From an uncultured Collinsella sp. (GTDB lineage: Bacteria; Actinomycetota; Coriobacteriia; Coriobacteriales; Coriobacteriaceae), in the NCBI GenBank assembly GCA_937950325.1, contig CALFDJ010000037.1:1-34535 (forward strand): a stretch of DNA of 34,535 nt, given 5' to 3'. Position 1 is the first letter of the stretch. Each line of letters opens with the position of its first letter. Below are positions 1 to 5,701 of the stretch, piece after piece. Made by a program: the position numbers and the translations under genes. The notes below the pieces were generated by a model. The model was not told the origin of the DNA. It searched no databases and saw only the letters and a list, made by a program, of their open reading frames with translations.

Positions 1-529
1 TATAGATGGAATCCTCTTCACTTTCGACAAACTCTTCAAGATCCTTCTTGGAAATAATCCTGCTCAAGTCCTCAACCGGATCCCAGTTTTCATCAGTGAT
101 AAGACCATCATCAAAATATAAAAGTTCGATTTTGGTCGATTCCTCGTCTTGCATATACTCGTAATCGTCAATAACGTATGGAGCCTCGCCAGGAGCTAGA
201 TCTTCCTCAGGAGTTTCAACCTCATCCTTTATTACGATCTCATCGGTGATGTTTGGGTTCTCGAAATACTTGGTATAATCGGTCTTTGACGTATCTACCT
301 CATGCTTAATAATCGAGTCGTCATCTGTCACCGAAATATCGGTCTCACCATCGTTGTCCTGATGAGAATCCTTATAAGAATAAACTCGACCAAAAGATTC
401 CTTAACCGAACGAACCTCTTCGTCGAGTCTCTCCTCGTACTTCTTGTGGAAATAATACCCAGCCGCAGCCGCTCCACTTAAAACACCAGCGATAAAACCG
501 ACTGCTGCATAAATATAAGCTCGGCTCAT
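1..529 (-). CDS. Membrane-anchored acidic phage protein, partial (runs off left edge)
   Basis: The ATG is at 529 and 176 codons are visible before the window ends; no stop is reached. Residues 1-27 form one hydrophobic segment rich in Ala and Gly (AGVLSGAAAAGYYFHKK), an N-terminal membrane anchor with a positive flank. The rest is very acidic (runs of D and E) and includes PYVIDDYEY and KIELLYFDDGLITDEN. Similar proteins sit beside DUF6353 genes in Firmicutes-type phages; their function is unknown. An AGGAGATAGTG ribosome-binding site precedes the start and the upstream DUF6353 gene ends 11 bp away, so the two are probably co-transcribed. Confident as a gene, function unknown. Confidence 0.85.
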   Translation of the reverse strand, partial: MSRAYIYAAVGFIAGVLSGAAAAGYYFHKKYEERLDEEVRSVKESFGRVYSYKDSHQDNDGETDISVTDDDSIIKHEVDTSKTDYTKYFENPNITDEIVIKDEVETPEEDLAPGEAPYVIDDYEYMQDEESTKIELLYFDDGLITDENWDPVEDLSRIISKKDLEEFVESEEDSIY

Positions 530-539
530 CACTATCTCC

Positions 540-1475
540 TTAAATCTTATCGATAATCACACCGTCAACATTGAAATCAAGAAACACAGAATTCGTCTTG
601 CCGTTAATGAAATCGCCGAGAGCAGGACTCTTTCCCGTAGGATCATAAAGTCCGAAGCTTACAACATTATCGCCCTTATGATTGGGGTTGTCGGGATCAT
701 AGATCCAACCCACAATCTGTCCGGCATCCGAAATATCCATTCCGAGCTCCTTGTAAGCATCATTCAGGAACAGATGCCCATCACGCTCAAGACAGGCCTG
801 AAGATAACGCTGAACACCGCGAAGGAACATCAGATTATACTCGGCGTTATCCTTGTAATTCGGATTGTACTCATCGAAGCAACGAGCATAGATAGAATAT
901 CCATCAACGGTTACGGCCTTGGACTTGGTATCATCGATCTTAACAAGACCGTTCTCGTCTCGAGTTCCGTTCTTAAGCTTCTTGACTCCGTGATAAACCT
1001 CTAGCTCCTTCTCTGGGCCAATCGCCTCACGAACTCGATCTCGGTACTTCTTGAAACTCTGATCGAGAGCCCCGTATGCAGCAACAACCGATGCTAGGCG
1101 CTTAGCCATAATGCGATTGGAACCGATGAAGCAAGCGATGGAAGTTGCTCCGACAACAAACGCAGGAGCATACATCTGAGCGAGCTTAACCGCAGACTGA
1201 ATATAAACCAGCGTCGTGTCGCGCTTGGCCTTCTCGTCGTTATAGGTATCTTCAGAGACATTCGGATCCTCAAGAGCCGTGTGAACAGCATCAAGATCGT
1301 CCTTAGCCTTGGCCAGTACCTCCTGAGCCTCAATGGTGGCCTTACAGGCAAGAACCGTAGCCCCGACACCGGTTACAATTCCTGCACCAATAAGAATCTC
1401 CGGTGCGTGCTTCTCCAGCTTAAAGGCGACCTTCTTAGCCGCCTTAATTGCGAATCTAGCGATCGTGTTAGTCAT
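540..1475 (-). CDS. DUF6353 family phage protein (copy 1, 311 aa)
   Basis: The N-terminal 130 residues hold an amphipathic KAAKKVAFKLEKHAPEIL stretch, a Gly/Ala-rich membrane segment (GAGIVTGVGATVLACKAT), a charged spacer and a second hydrophobic segment (MYAPAFVVGATSIACFIGS). This is the DUF6353 arrangement as I know it; the function of the family is not established. The C-terminal half has the family's LNDAYKELGMDISDAG...GW block. The product is probably a membrane protein made late in infection. Its start overlaps the end of the upstream 87-aa gene by 8 bp, suggesting translational coupling. A diverged paralogue lies at 2848-3633. Family assignment is by sequence resemblance, not a database search. 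Confidence 0.85.
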   Translation of the reverse strand: MTNTIARFAIKAAKKVAFKLEKHAPEILIGAGIVTGVGATVLACKATIEAQEVLAKAKDDLDAVHTALEDPNVSEDTYNDEKAKRDTTLVYIQSAVKLAQMYAPAFVVGATSIACFIGSNRIMAKRLASVVAAYGALDQSFKKYRDRVREAIGPEKELEVYHGVKKLKNGTRDENGLVKIDDTKSKAVTVDGYSIYARCFDEYNPNYKDNAEYNLMFLRGVQRYLQACLERDGHLFLNDAYKELGMDISDAGQIVGWIYDPDNPNHKGDNVVSFGLYDPTGKSPALGDFINGKTNSVFLDFNVDGVIIDKI

Positions 1476-1731
1476 GATTGATCAGCTCCTCCAGCTTCTT
1501 CTCCTTAACCAATTGATCGATCTCGCTAAAGGTAAGATCTCTCCAACCGTCCGGGTCAATAACATCTCCAAACCAAGCTCCGGTTGTCTTATTATACCAA
1601 ATATGATACTCATAAGTGACTTTAAGAAGACCGATTCTCTTGGCCTGACTGAAACAGAAGTTCACGGTTGGGTCTATAGTAACGCTTCCGTTTTTTCTTG
1701 TGTGTACTGAAACACTTTCAAACCTAATCAT
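1468..1731 (-). CDS. Hypothetical protein, 87 aa
   Basis: I do not recognise this protein. It is soluble in appearance, with alternating strands (RFESVSVHTRKNGSVTID, VTYEYHIWYNKTTGAWF) and a charged C-terminal helix (FSEIDQLVKEKKLEELIN). The start at 1731 is preceded by AAGGACTGATATTT, the recurrent spacer sequence of this phage between Shine-Dalgarno and ATG. It follows the 209-aa gene after 5 bp and overlaps the following DUF6353 gene by 8 bp, so it is an internal member of a four-gene operon (2366 down to 1). No membrane segment or catalytic motif is visible. Confidence 0.75.
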   Translation of the reverse strand: MIRFESVSVHTRKNGSVTIDPTVNFCFSQAKRIGLLKVTYEYHIWYNKTTGAWFGDVIDPDGWRDLTFSEIDQLVKEKKLEELINHD

Positions 1732-1736
1732 AAATA

Positions 1737-2366
1737 TCAGTCCTTAAGAGCATGAGGCTCTGGCATCTCGATGAGGTATCCGTCAGAATCGGTTACTATC
1801 CTAGCCGAAGAAATGTTCTCCCACCCATAATAATTTCCGGTAAAAGGACAGGGGAGTCCTGCGGCCTCGTATAGATAGGATACCGTAACGTACCCTTGAT
1901 CGTCAAGCTGTTCATCAAGCCTATCCAGAATTAGCTGGGCATCTCCATATGTATCAACCACAACCTCCTGAAACTGAAAACTACCCTTTGTCTTCTTCGA
2001 AGAACTTAGTTTGGCACCGGACTTCTTTTCTCCTCCATAATATCCTTGATACGAGGTATACCCTCCTGGAGTCTTTCTACTTGGTTCGGAGGTTCTCTCT
2101 CCCAGAAATATCGCTCGTGCAACAGCGTTGATGGTGTCTACAGCAAGAACTTGAAGTCTTGGGATAATCAACCTCGTAAAGACAAAAGACGCCACACTGC
2201 TTGTGTCCTCAGGGGTGAAAATATCGGATAAGCGTGTCCTTCTCTTAGCTTCCTTGAGTCTTCCATGAGCAACTGCCTTTGACTCGCTATGCTGTTCGGT
2301 GGTGTTTGCTTGTCTTGACTTTTCGATGTTTGAGTTTCCTGGAAGGTCGGGAATATCAATTTTCAT
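1737..2366 (-). CDS. Conserved phage hypothetical protein, 209 aa
   Basis: The first 50 residues are polar and probably disordered. A middle segment (TSSVASFVFTRLIIPRLQVLAVDTI, shown in part) is amphipathic to hydrophobic, followed by a Gly/Tyr/Ser/Lys-rich linker (GGYTSYQGYYGGEKKSG). The C-terminal 70 residues are a compact domain with YGDAQLILDRLDEQL, VTVSYLYEAAGLPCPF and GNYYGWENISSARIV. That last block has the same layout as the LNDLYxELGI...GW block at the end of the DUF6353 proteins nearby, suggesting related folds or partners. Start chosen for GAAGGAGTTGAT before ATG 2366. It is first in the 2366-to-1 operon and follows a terminator hairpin. Confidence 0.8.
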   Translation of the reverse strand: MKIDIPDLPGNSNIEKSRQANTTEQHSESKAVAHGRLKEAKRRTRLSDIFTPEDTSSVASFVFTRLIIPRLQVLAVDTINAVARAIFLGERTSEPSRKTPGGYTSYQGYYGGEKKSGAKLSSSKKTKGSFQFQEVVVDTYGDAQLILDRLDEQLDDQGYVTVSYLYEAAGLPCPFTGNYYGWENISSARIVTDSDGYLIEMPEPHALKD

Positions 2367-2401
2367 ATCAACTCCTTCAATGAACTAGACAACGCAAGAA
2401 A

Positions 2402-2434
2402 AGAGGAGACCATGAAAATATCACAGTCTCCTCT
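2402..2434 (-). terminator. Intrinsic terminator after the 90-aa gene
   Basis: On the minus strand, AGAGGAGAC and GTCTCCTCT form a 9-bp stem around a 15-nt loop containing GATATTT, followed by TTTTCTT. It separates the single-gene cassette upstream from the four-gene operon that begins at 2366. No copy of the array promoter lies between it and that operon, so those genes need read-through or an unrecognised promoter. Confidence 0.75.
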
Positions 2435-2454
2435 GGAGGGAGAGGCGTCAAACC

Positions 2455-2727
2455 TTAGTTCTTGGCCTCCTTGTCGGAGTTGTCTTCGTCCACTTCAACA
2501 TAATCCTTCTTGTTGATCTGCTCGGTAATGAAGTTCTTGACTCCGTTGAACGCACCAACCGCAGCCGGAACTACAACTCGATCAACGACGATACCCAAAG
2601 CGGCACCGACGCCAACGAGCAGCAGACCGGGAACGACGATCGCGTCATCGTCATCAGACGAATCGTCAATTACCTCAGCATCAGACTCGATGATGTCCTG
2701 ATCCATGTTCTCAAACTCGTTCTCCAT
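2455..2727 (-). CDS. Small acidic membrane protein, 90 aa
   Basis: The start is ATG 2727 (AAAGGAAGAATC precedes it); an upstream in-frame ATG lacks a good site. Residues 1-28 are strongly acidic, including SSDDDD. Residues 29-55 are a hydrophobic Gly/Val-rich membrane segment (IVVPGLLLVGVGAALGIVVD), then FNGVKNFITEQINKKD and an acidic tail. The FNGVKNFI-type helix is echoed by FNNAKNTVVDAVESF in the 66-aa protein at 6803-7003, so the two may be distant relatives. It is a single-gene cassette with its own promoter (2768-2796) and terminator. Function unknown; a membrane role late in infection is inferred. Confidence 0.8.
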   Translation of the reverse strand: MENEFENMDQDIIESDAEVIDDSSDDDDAIVVPGLLLVGVGAALGIVVDRVVVPAAVGAFNGVKNFITEQINKKDYVEVDEDNSDKEAKN

Positions 2728-2767
2728 GATTCTTCCTTTCACTAGAAGTTTACTAACGAGCTCTCCC

Positions 2768-2796
2768 TCATAAGAGGCTTTGAAAAAATCGCGAAA
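2768..2796 (-). promoter_or_regulatory. Array promoter P1
   Basis: TTTCGC (minus strand, 2796-2791), 17 bp, TTATGA (2773-2768). It lies 40 bp upstream of the 90-aa gene and directly follows the DUF6353 terminator. It matches the other 13 copies in hexamers and exact spacing. Confidence 0.8.
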
Positions 2797-2800
2797 ATAT

Positions 2801-2831
2801 AAGAGGGACCCAGATTTTCTGAATCCCTCTT
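2801..2831 (-). terminator. Terminator of DUF6353 copy 2
   Basis: The minus strand reads AAGAGGGA...TCCCTCTT with an inner CAGA/TCTG stem, then TATATTTT. The T-rich tail merges with the -35 element of promoter P1. Confidence 0.8.
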
Positions 2832-2847
2832 TTTTAGCTTATATAGC

Positions 2848-3633
2848 CTAGATGTCTATCGAACGGAAGTTCGGGCGCGGATTTACAATAAAATCCATAA
2901 CCAACACCGGAGTGCCATCCTCAGCAAGCTCGGACGTAAATGCCGGCTCAATAAGGTCCCCATCATGAGCGTTCCATCCGAAACTATCTCCAAACTTGCT
3001 CTCGCCAATCTCAAGCTCATTATAGAGATCGTTCAGACTAACGAAATAATCGTTCAGCATAAGCCTATTGAGTTCATTAATCGCTCTCTTGATGGTGTCG
3101 GCATCCGAATAGAAATATTGTCCGCTCAATTTATCGAGGCAAAGTGTCGTGCCCCCACGGGTACGTCGAATGAGACGATCCTCGGGAGGGTTTGCGTCGA
3201 TAAAATCCTGAGCGATCGATCCACGAAGCTCCTCTTCCTTTTTCTCTCCAAGAATGTCCTTGGCCTTAGCCTTATACGCTTCGAGAGACTTCTCGGACAT
3301 AGCATACGCCATGCCCATTGTTGCCAGACGACGAACGCTAATGTTCACCGAACCAACAACGCATGCAACAGAAGCTCCGGTAAGTGCTACGGTCGGAACA
3401 TATTCCGTCCAAACACTCTTAACAATTTCCTTCTTAGTAAGCTTTTCGCCCTTCTCTTCCTCCTTCTTTTTCACAATATCAACTGCGTTAATGGTTCCCC
3501 TAACAGCAGTTGCGGTAGCTCCCAAACCACAAGCCAGACCAATGCCGGCAAGGATCTGCGGAGCGTTCTTTGAAACAAACTTCTTTACCGATTTTCCAAA
3601 TACCTTAATTCCGTTTGCACTAATAACCTTCAT
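2848..3633 (-). CDS. DUF6353 family phage protein (copy 2, 261 aa)
   Basis: The architecture matches the copy at 540-1475. It has a basic amphipathic start, then KNAPQILAGIGLACGLGATA as first membrane segment, a very Lys/Glu-rich spacer (KKKEEEKGEKLTKKEIVK), and VPTVALTGASVACVVGSVNI as second. A KSLEAYKAKAKDILGEKKEEE helix and a C-terminal domain with VSLNDLYNELEIGESKFGDSFGW follow. The last block is typical of DUF6353 as I know the family. Function is not established. Start chosen for AGAAAGGAAAGGAA before ATG 3633. It has its own promoter (P2) and a strong terminator, so it is expressed separately from copy 1. Confidence 0.88.
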   Translation of the reverse strand: MKVISANGIKVFGKSVKKFVSKNAPQILAGIGLACGLGATATAVRGTINAVDIVKKKEEEKGEKLTKKEIVKSVWTEYVPTVALTGASVACVVGSVNISVRRLATMGMAYAMSEKSLEAYKAKAKDILGEKKEEELRGSIAQDFIDANPPEDRLIRRTRGGTTLCLDKLSGQYFYSDADTIKRAINELNRLMLNDYFVSLNDLYNELEIGESKFGDSFGWNAHDGDLIEPAFTSELAEDGTPVLVMDFIVNPRPNFRSIDI

Positions 3634-3661
3634 TTCCTTTCCTTTCTGTTAGACATTACTG

Positions 3662-3690
3662 CCATAATACATCGTGAATTTTTCACGAGA
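3662..3690 (-). promoter_or_regulatory. Array promoter P2 (variant)
   Basis: TCTCGT, 17 bp, TTATGG on the minus strand. It is the most diverged copy and the only one lacking the palindrome TCGCGA. Its spacer starts a perfect 7-bp hairpin (TCGTGAA-AAA-TTCACGA). It overlaps the last codon of the gene ending at 3683. Confidence 0.65.
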
Positions 3691-3994
3691 AGAGCAAACG
3701 AAGACTCTCTGCTTCTTTAACAGCGACATTGAACATGAGCTTTTTGCCAGGTTTTGCAATCTTTCGAAAATATCGCATCTTCTCAATAAACGCATCGATG
3801 ATGTCTGTTATCGGAATCTCTTCCTCTCCCGAAATATAATACGGAGGCTTCTCCATTTCGGTTACGACATCTTCGAGTAGTTCATCAAGAGCCCAATCGG
3901 AGTATGCTTGAATTCTAACGTCTGCATGTTGAGGCCTTTCTGAAATATAAGCTTCCAGTTTAGTCATGTCTCGTCTTTTGTCTATTTCACACAT
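3683..3994 (-). CDS. Hypothetical protein, 103 aa
   Basis: The start at 3994 is preceded by CGAGAAAGGACAAA, a good ribosome-binding site; a second in-frame ATG at 3967 (MTKLEAYISERPQ) resembles a natural N terminus and is the alternative. The protein is soluble, acidic and helical (SDWALDELLEDVVTEMEKPP, then IDAFIEKMRYFRKIAKPGKK), with no membrane segment. I do not recognise a family. Its stop codon falls inside promoter P2. It has no array promoter of its own; directly upstream is a terminator hairpin followed by TTTTCGAGAAAGG, which looks like a shortened promoter remnant. Confidence 0.78.
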   Translation of the reverse strand: MCEIDKRRDMTKLEAYISERPQHADVRIQAYSDWALDELLEDVVTEMEKPPYYISGEEEIPITDIIDAFIEKMRYFRKIAKPGKKLMFNVAVKEAESLRLLFS

Positions 3995-4012
3995 TTTGTC
4001 CTTTCTCGAAAA

Positions 4013-4044
4013 GTTAGAGAACTTGAAATATCAAATTCTCTAAC
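4013..4044 (-). terminator. Terminator hairpin between the 56-aa and 103-aa genes
   Basis: Minus strand GTTAGAGAA...TTCTCTAAC plus inner TTGA/TCAA closing on a TAT loop, then TTTTC. It is nearly a perfect palindrome, unlike the other terminators of the array. The next gene starts 19 bp downstream without a promoter, so it may be leaky or act as a processing hairpin. Confidence 0.7.
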
Positions 4045-4062
4045 CATTCAGGAAGCCTTTGT

Positions 4063-4233
4063 TTACTCTTCCTCCTCTTCGTCTTCTCCTTCCAGCATCC
4101 TGTCCATCTTCTCGCGATACTCTTCCTCCATATCATCGATTGAATCTCTCATATCGAGATACGAAGCTCCAGCAATTGCGAGACCGGACAAAATATATAG
4201 CCCAATAGAAATAACCTGCCTCGGAATAGCCAT
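4063..4233 (-). CDS. Small membrane protein, 56 aa
   Basis: The start is ATG 4233 (MAIPRQVISIGLY), chosen for AAGGAGGTGAATAGT immediately upstream; an in-frame extension to 4305 would run through the promoter and is rejected. Residues 5-25 form one membrane helix (VISIGLYILSGLAIAGASY). The remainder is a charged helix ending in an acidic run (GEDEEEEE). The -10 box of promoter P3 abuts the Shine-Dalgarno sequence, so the message would have a leader of only about ten nucleotides. Function unknown; it is one of several tiny membrane proteins in the array. Confidence 0.78.
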   Translation of the reverse strand: MAIPRQVISIGLYILSGLAIAGASYLDMRDSIDDMEEEYREKMDRMLEGEDEEEEE

Positions 4234-4247
4234 ACTATTCACCTCCT

Positions 4248-4276
4248 TCATAAAGAGCCTTGTTTTCTTCGCGAGA
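4248..4276 (-). promoter_or_regulatory. Array promoter P3
   Basis: TCTCGC, 17 bp, TTATGA on the minus strand. The -10 is immediately followed by AGGAGGTG of the downstream gene, leaving an unusually short leader. Confidence 0.75.
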
Positions 4277-4366
4277 CAGAAAAAGAAGAGGAATGCTAAA
4301 TACACCTTCCGCTAGCATTAACGGCCCGCATTTTAGAGTACCATATAGGTTGCGTGTTAATAATTA
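4272..4366 (-). ncRNA. Candidate small RNA with its own promoter and terminator
   Basis: Promoter P4 fires into about 95 nt that hold no plausible gene. The only ORF is 11 codons (MRAVNASGRCI) with no Shine-Dalgarno sequence. The segment ends in a 7-bp hairpin, AATGCTA/TAGCATT (4292-4319), followed by CCTCTTCTTTTT, a good intrinsic terminator. An AAGAGG near the 5' end could pair with CCTCTT at the 3' end. Every other promoter in the array leads into a real gene, so a regulatory RNA or a decayed cassette are the two readings. The 5' end is estimated from the -10 position. Confidence 0.45.
4292..4319 (-). terminator. Terminator of the candidate small RNA
   Basis: Minus strand AATGCTA, 14-nt loop, TAGCATT, then CCTCTTCTTTTTC. 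Confidence 0.65.
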
Positions 4367-4372
4367 TCCTCT

Positions 4373-4401
4373 TCATAATACGGCTTGTTTTTTTCGCGAA
4401 T
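4373..4401 (-). promoter_or_regulatory. Array promoter P4
   Basis: ATTCGC, 17 bp, TTATGA on the minus strand. It overlaps the stop codon of the 35-aa gene (4402) and leads into the gene-free segment 4272-4366. Confidence 0.75.
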
Positions 4402-4509
4402 TTATGTAAAAAGATTTACCAGAATCGTAAATATCCCGTTTACAATTGTGTAGATCAACGACCAAATCATCATAAGAATCAAAATTATGAAGTCGAGAAT
4501 ACTTTTCAT
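4402..4509 (-). CDS. Tiny membrane protein, 35 aa
   Basis: This short ORF starts at ATG 4509 with GAGAAAGGATATTT before it and ends at TAA 4402. It reads MKSILDFIILILMMIWSLIY and continues with a second hydrophobic half, so nearly the whole protein is one membrane helix or a helical hairpin. A longer overlapping frame at 4373-4711 is a shadow because it runs through a terminator and a promoter. The gene lies 17 bp after a terminator hairpin and has no array promoter; the TTTTCGAGAAAGG junction looks like a promoter deletion. Function unknown. Confidence 0.7.
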   Translation of the reverse strand: MKSILDFIILILMMIWSLIYTIVNGIFTILVNLFT

Positions 4510-4525
4510 AAATATCCTTTCTCGA

Positions 4526-4556
4526 AAAGGAAGAGAGCTTGAAGCTCTCAACCTTT
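4526..4556 (-). terminator. Terminator of the 41-aa gene
   Basis: Minus strand AAAGG-TT-GAGAGC, TTCAA loop region, GCTCTC-TT-CCTTT, then TTCG. It belongs to the same family as the hairpins at 5121, 5660 and 7063. Confidence 0.75.
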
Positions 4557-4557
4557 G

Positions 4558-4683
4558 TCAGGAATGACAATACTCCCAATACTTGTACATTACAAGCATT
4601 CCTAAGCAAAAACCGATCGCGAATATACAAACAATGATCGCAACATACTCGACCGGCATCCAAGGAATCGTAATAGTATCCAT
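4558..4683 (-). CDS. Tiny membrane protein, 41 aa
   Basis: It starts at ATG 4683 behind an excellent AAAGGAGACAAA site and ends at TGA 4558. The sequence begins MDTITIPWMPVEYVAIIVCI and continues with FAIGFCLGMLVMYKYWEYCH, giving one membrane helix (about residues 11-32) with a short charged and aromatic tail. It is the first gene after promoter P5 and is followed by a terminator. The type resembles tiny accessory membrane proteins of phages; I cannot assign a function. Confidence 0.75.
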   Translation of the reverse strand: MDTITIPWMPVEYVAIIVCIFAIGFCLGMLVMYKYWEYCHS

Positions 4684-4707
4684 TTTGTCTCCTTTCATCT
4701 CTTCCTG

Positions 4708-4736
4708 TCATAATAGTACTTGCTTTTTTCGCGAAA
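4708..4736 (-). promoter_or_regulatory. Array promoter P5
   Basis: TTTCGC, 17 bp, TTATGA on the minus strand, 25 bp upstream of the 41-aa gene. Confidence 0.8.
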
Positions 4737-4836
4737 TCAGAAAAATCCCACGTGTGTTGGTCCAGGGCATAATTTTTAGGGCCTTAAATCGCCTTAGAAC
4801 GGCTCATCTACCTGCGGTTTTGTAAAGCAAAAAATA
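4737..4836. other. Gene-free segment of about 100 bp
   Basis: It lies between the terminator at 4837-4869 and promoter P5. No ORF with a ribosome-binding site is present. The minus strand contains GCC-GTTCTAA-GGC, which resembles an anticodon arm, but no complete tRNA cloverleaf can be drawn. It also contains GTGGGATTTTT, an 11-mer repeated at 6732-6742 ahead of another cassette. Possibly the remnant of a lost cassette. Confidence 0.4.
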
Positions 4837-4869
4837 AAAGGAAAGGTGCTTGTAAAACACCAATCCTTT
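4837..4869 (-). terminator. Terminator of the 63-aa gene
   Basis: Minus strand AAAGGA-TT-GGTG, TTTTACAAG loop, CACC-TT-TCCTTT, then TATTTTTTG. Confidence 0.75.
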
Positions 4870-4875
4870 GACAAA

Positions 4876-5067
4876 TTAGTCCTTTTTATTGCCGTAGAAA
4901 AAGTTTTCTATCCAATTAGCTGTCTCATAACGGTCTTCCGGATTGCAGAATGTTTCTCTATTTTTTGGATCTTTGTGGATCATCCAAGCGCACCACTTAA
5001 ACGCCCCAACTAGAGCGCAAACTGCACCCAAAATAAACCAAAGAATTGCCGACAGAATCTCACTCAT
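4876..5067 (-). CDS. Small membrane protein, 63 aa
   Basis: The start is ATG 5067 (MSEILSAILWFILGAVCALV), preceded by GAAAGGAGAAGAA. Residues 3-24 form a membrane helix; the rest is a polar tail with WCAWMIHKDPKNRETFCNPE and three Cys residues. It is a single-gene cassette between promoter P6 and a terminator. No family is recognised. The Trp/Cys-rich segment just after the membrane helix could lie at the membrane surface. Confidence 0.75.
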   Translation of the reverse strand: MSEILSAILWFILGAVCALVGAFKWCAWMIHKDPKNRETFCNPEDRYETANWIENFFYGNKKD

Positions 5068-5093
5068 TTCTTCTCCTTTCTTTGACTTACTTG

Positions 5094-5122
5094 TCATAAA
5101 GGTAGATGAAAATATCGCGAAA
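5094..5122 (-). promoter_or_regulatory. Array promoter P6
   Basis: TTTCGC, 17 bp, TTATGA on the minus strand. It is fused to the terminator at 5121-5151 through a shared T-tract. Confidence 0.82.
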
Positions 5123-5151
5123 AGGAAGAGAGCATGAAGCTCTCAACCTTT
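5121..5151 (-). terminator. Terminator of the 58-aa gene (type 1 module)
   Basis: GAGAGC/GCTCTC stem inside an AAAGG/CCTTT clamp, then TTCGCGA of promoter P6. The terminator-to-promoter stretch is identical to those at 5660 and 7063. Confidence 0.82.
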
Positions 5152-5326
5152 AACAAGACTTCTTCTTTTTAGCGTTTTGAACGTGTTTGAGTGCTTTAAT
5201 ACCATAAGTCATGGCTCTGTAACGATACGGCAAACTCTGATAGTATTTTAGTTTACTTTCAGCCATTCGCATGTTTACAAATTCCATAGCTTTACAGTAT
5301 AAATATCCCAAACCTTCTTTTAGCAT
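5150..5326 (-). CDS. Small basic protein, 58 aa
   Basis: The start is ATG 5326 (MLKEGLGYLYCKAMEFVNMR) behind AAAGGAGGAGAT. It is rich in Tyr, Met and Lys, with no clear membrane helix, and ends in a basic run (NAKKKKSC). The stop codon is part of the terminator hairpin. It is a single-gene cassette driven by promoter P7. A nucleic-acid or membrane-surface role would fit the basic tail but is only a guess. Confidence 0.72.
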   Translation of the reverse strand: MLKEGLGYLYCKAMEFVNMRMAESKLKYYQSLPYRYRAMTYGIKALKHVQNAKKKKSC

Positions 5327-5342
5327 ATCTCCTCCTTTCTTG

Positions 5343-5371
5343 TCATAATGCATCGTGAAAATATCGCGAAA
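5343..5371 (-). promoter_or_regulatory. Array promoter P7
   Basis: TTTCGC, 17 bp, TTATGA on the minus strand. Confidence 0.82.
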
Positions 5372-5403
5372 GAGAAGAGGGCTTGAAAAACCCTCAACTC
5401 TTT
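5369..5403 (-). terminator. Terminator of the 65-aa gene (type 2 module)
   Basis: Minus strand AAAGAG-TT-GAGGG, TTTTTCAAG loop region, CCCTC-TT-CTCTTT, running into the -35 of P7. It belongs to the same family as 7358-7390. Confidence 0.78.
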
Positions 5404-5407
5404 AACA

Positions 5408-5605
5408 CTAGTTCTGTCCACTGAGACTCATTGCCTGGTCAAGCATCCTCTGAAACTCTCGGCCAGCGTCAAATCCCTCCTGCCAACTCTTCTGTTCATT
5501 CTGTTTGTCTTGAGCTTTAATAGCAAGCTCAATTCCACTTTGAACGAACCCTCCGATAATGACCGAAGAAATGACGGTAATGCCGAATATCATTGCCTTG
5601 TCCAT
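5408..5605 (-). CDS. Small membrane protein, 65 aa
   Basis: The ATG at 5605 follows GGAGAAAGGATTGTC. Residues 3-22 (KAMIFGITVISSVIIGGFV) are a membrane helix, followed by a polar helix with KAQDKQNEQKSWQEGFDAGR and a Gln/Ser-rich end. The GFDAGREFQRM segment is a pattern common in small phage proteins. It is a single-gene cassette with promoter P8 and a type 2 terminator. Function unknown. Confidence 0.77.
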   Translation of the reverse strand: MDKAMIFGITVISSVIIGGFVQSGIELAIKAQDKQNEQKSWQEGFDAGREFQRMLDQAMSLSGQN

Positions 5606-5632
5606 GACAATCCTTTCTCCGTACTTACCATG

Positions 5633-5661
5633 TCATAACACACCTTGAAAATATCGCGAAA
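5633..5661 (-). promoter_or_regulatory. Array promoter P8
   Basis: TTTCGC, 17 bp, TTATGA on the minus strand. Confidence 0.82.
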
Positions 5662-5690
5662 AGGAAGAGAGCATGAAGCTCTCAACCTTT
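5660..5690 (-). terminator. Terminator of the 75-aa gene (type 1 module)
   Basis: GAGAGC/GCTCTC stem in an AAAGG/CCTTT clamp, identical to the copies at 5121 and 7063, and merged with P8. Confidence 0.82.
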
Positions 5691-5701
5691 ATGAGCTAGA
5701 C

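Noticed and set aside
4373..4711. A 112-codon open frame spanning two tiny genes
   Set aside because: It runs through a terminator and promoter elements. The two short frames (41 and 35 aa) inside it have proper ribosome sites and membrane-protein composition.
4745..4830. A tRNA-like stretch (GCC-GTTCTAA-GGC resembling an anticodon arm)
   Set aside because: No matching acceptor stem, D-arm or T-arm could be drawn, so it is not a functional tRNA.
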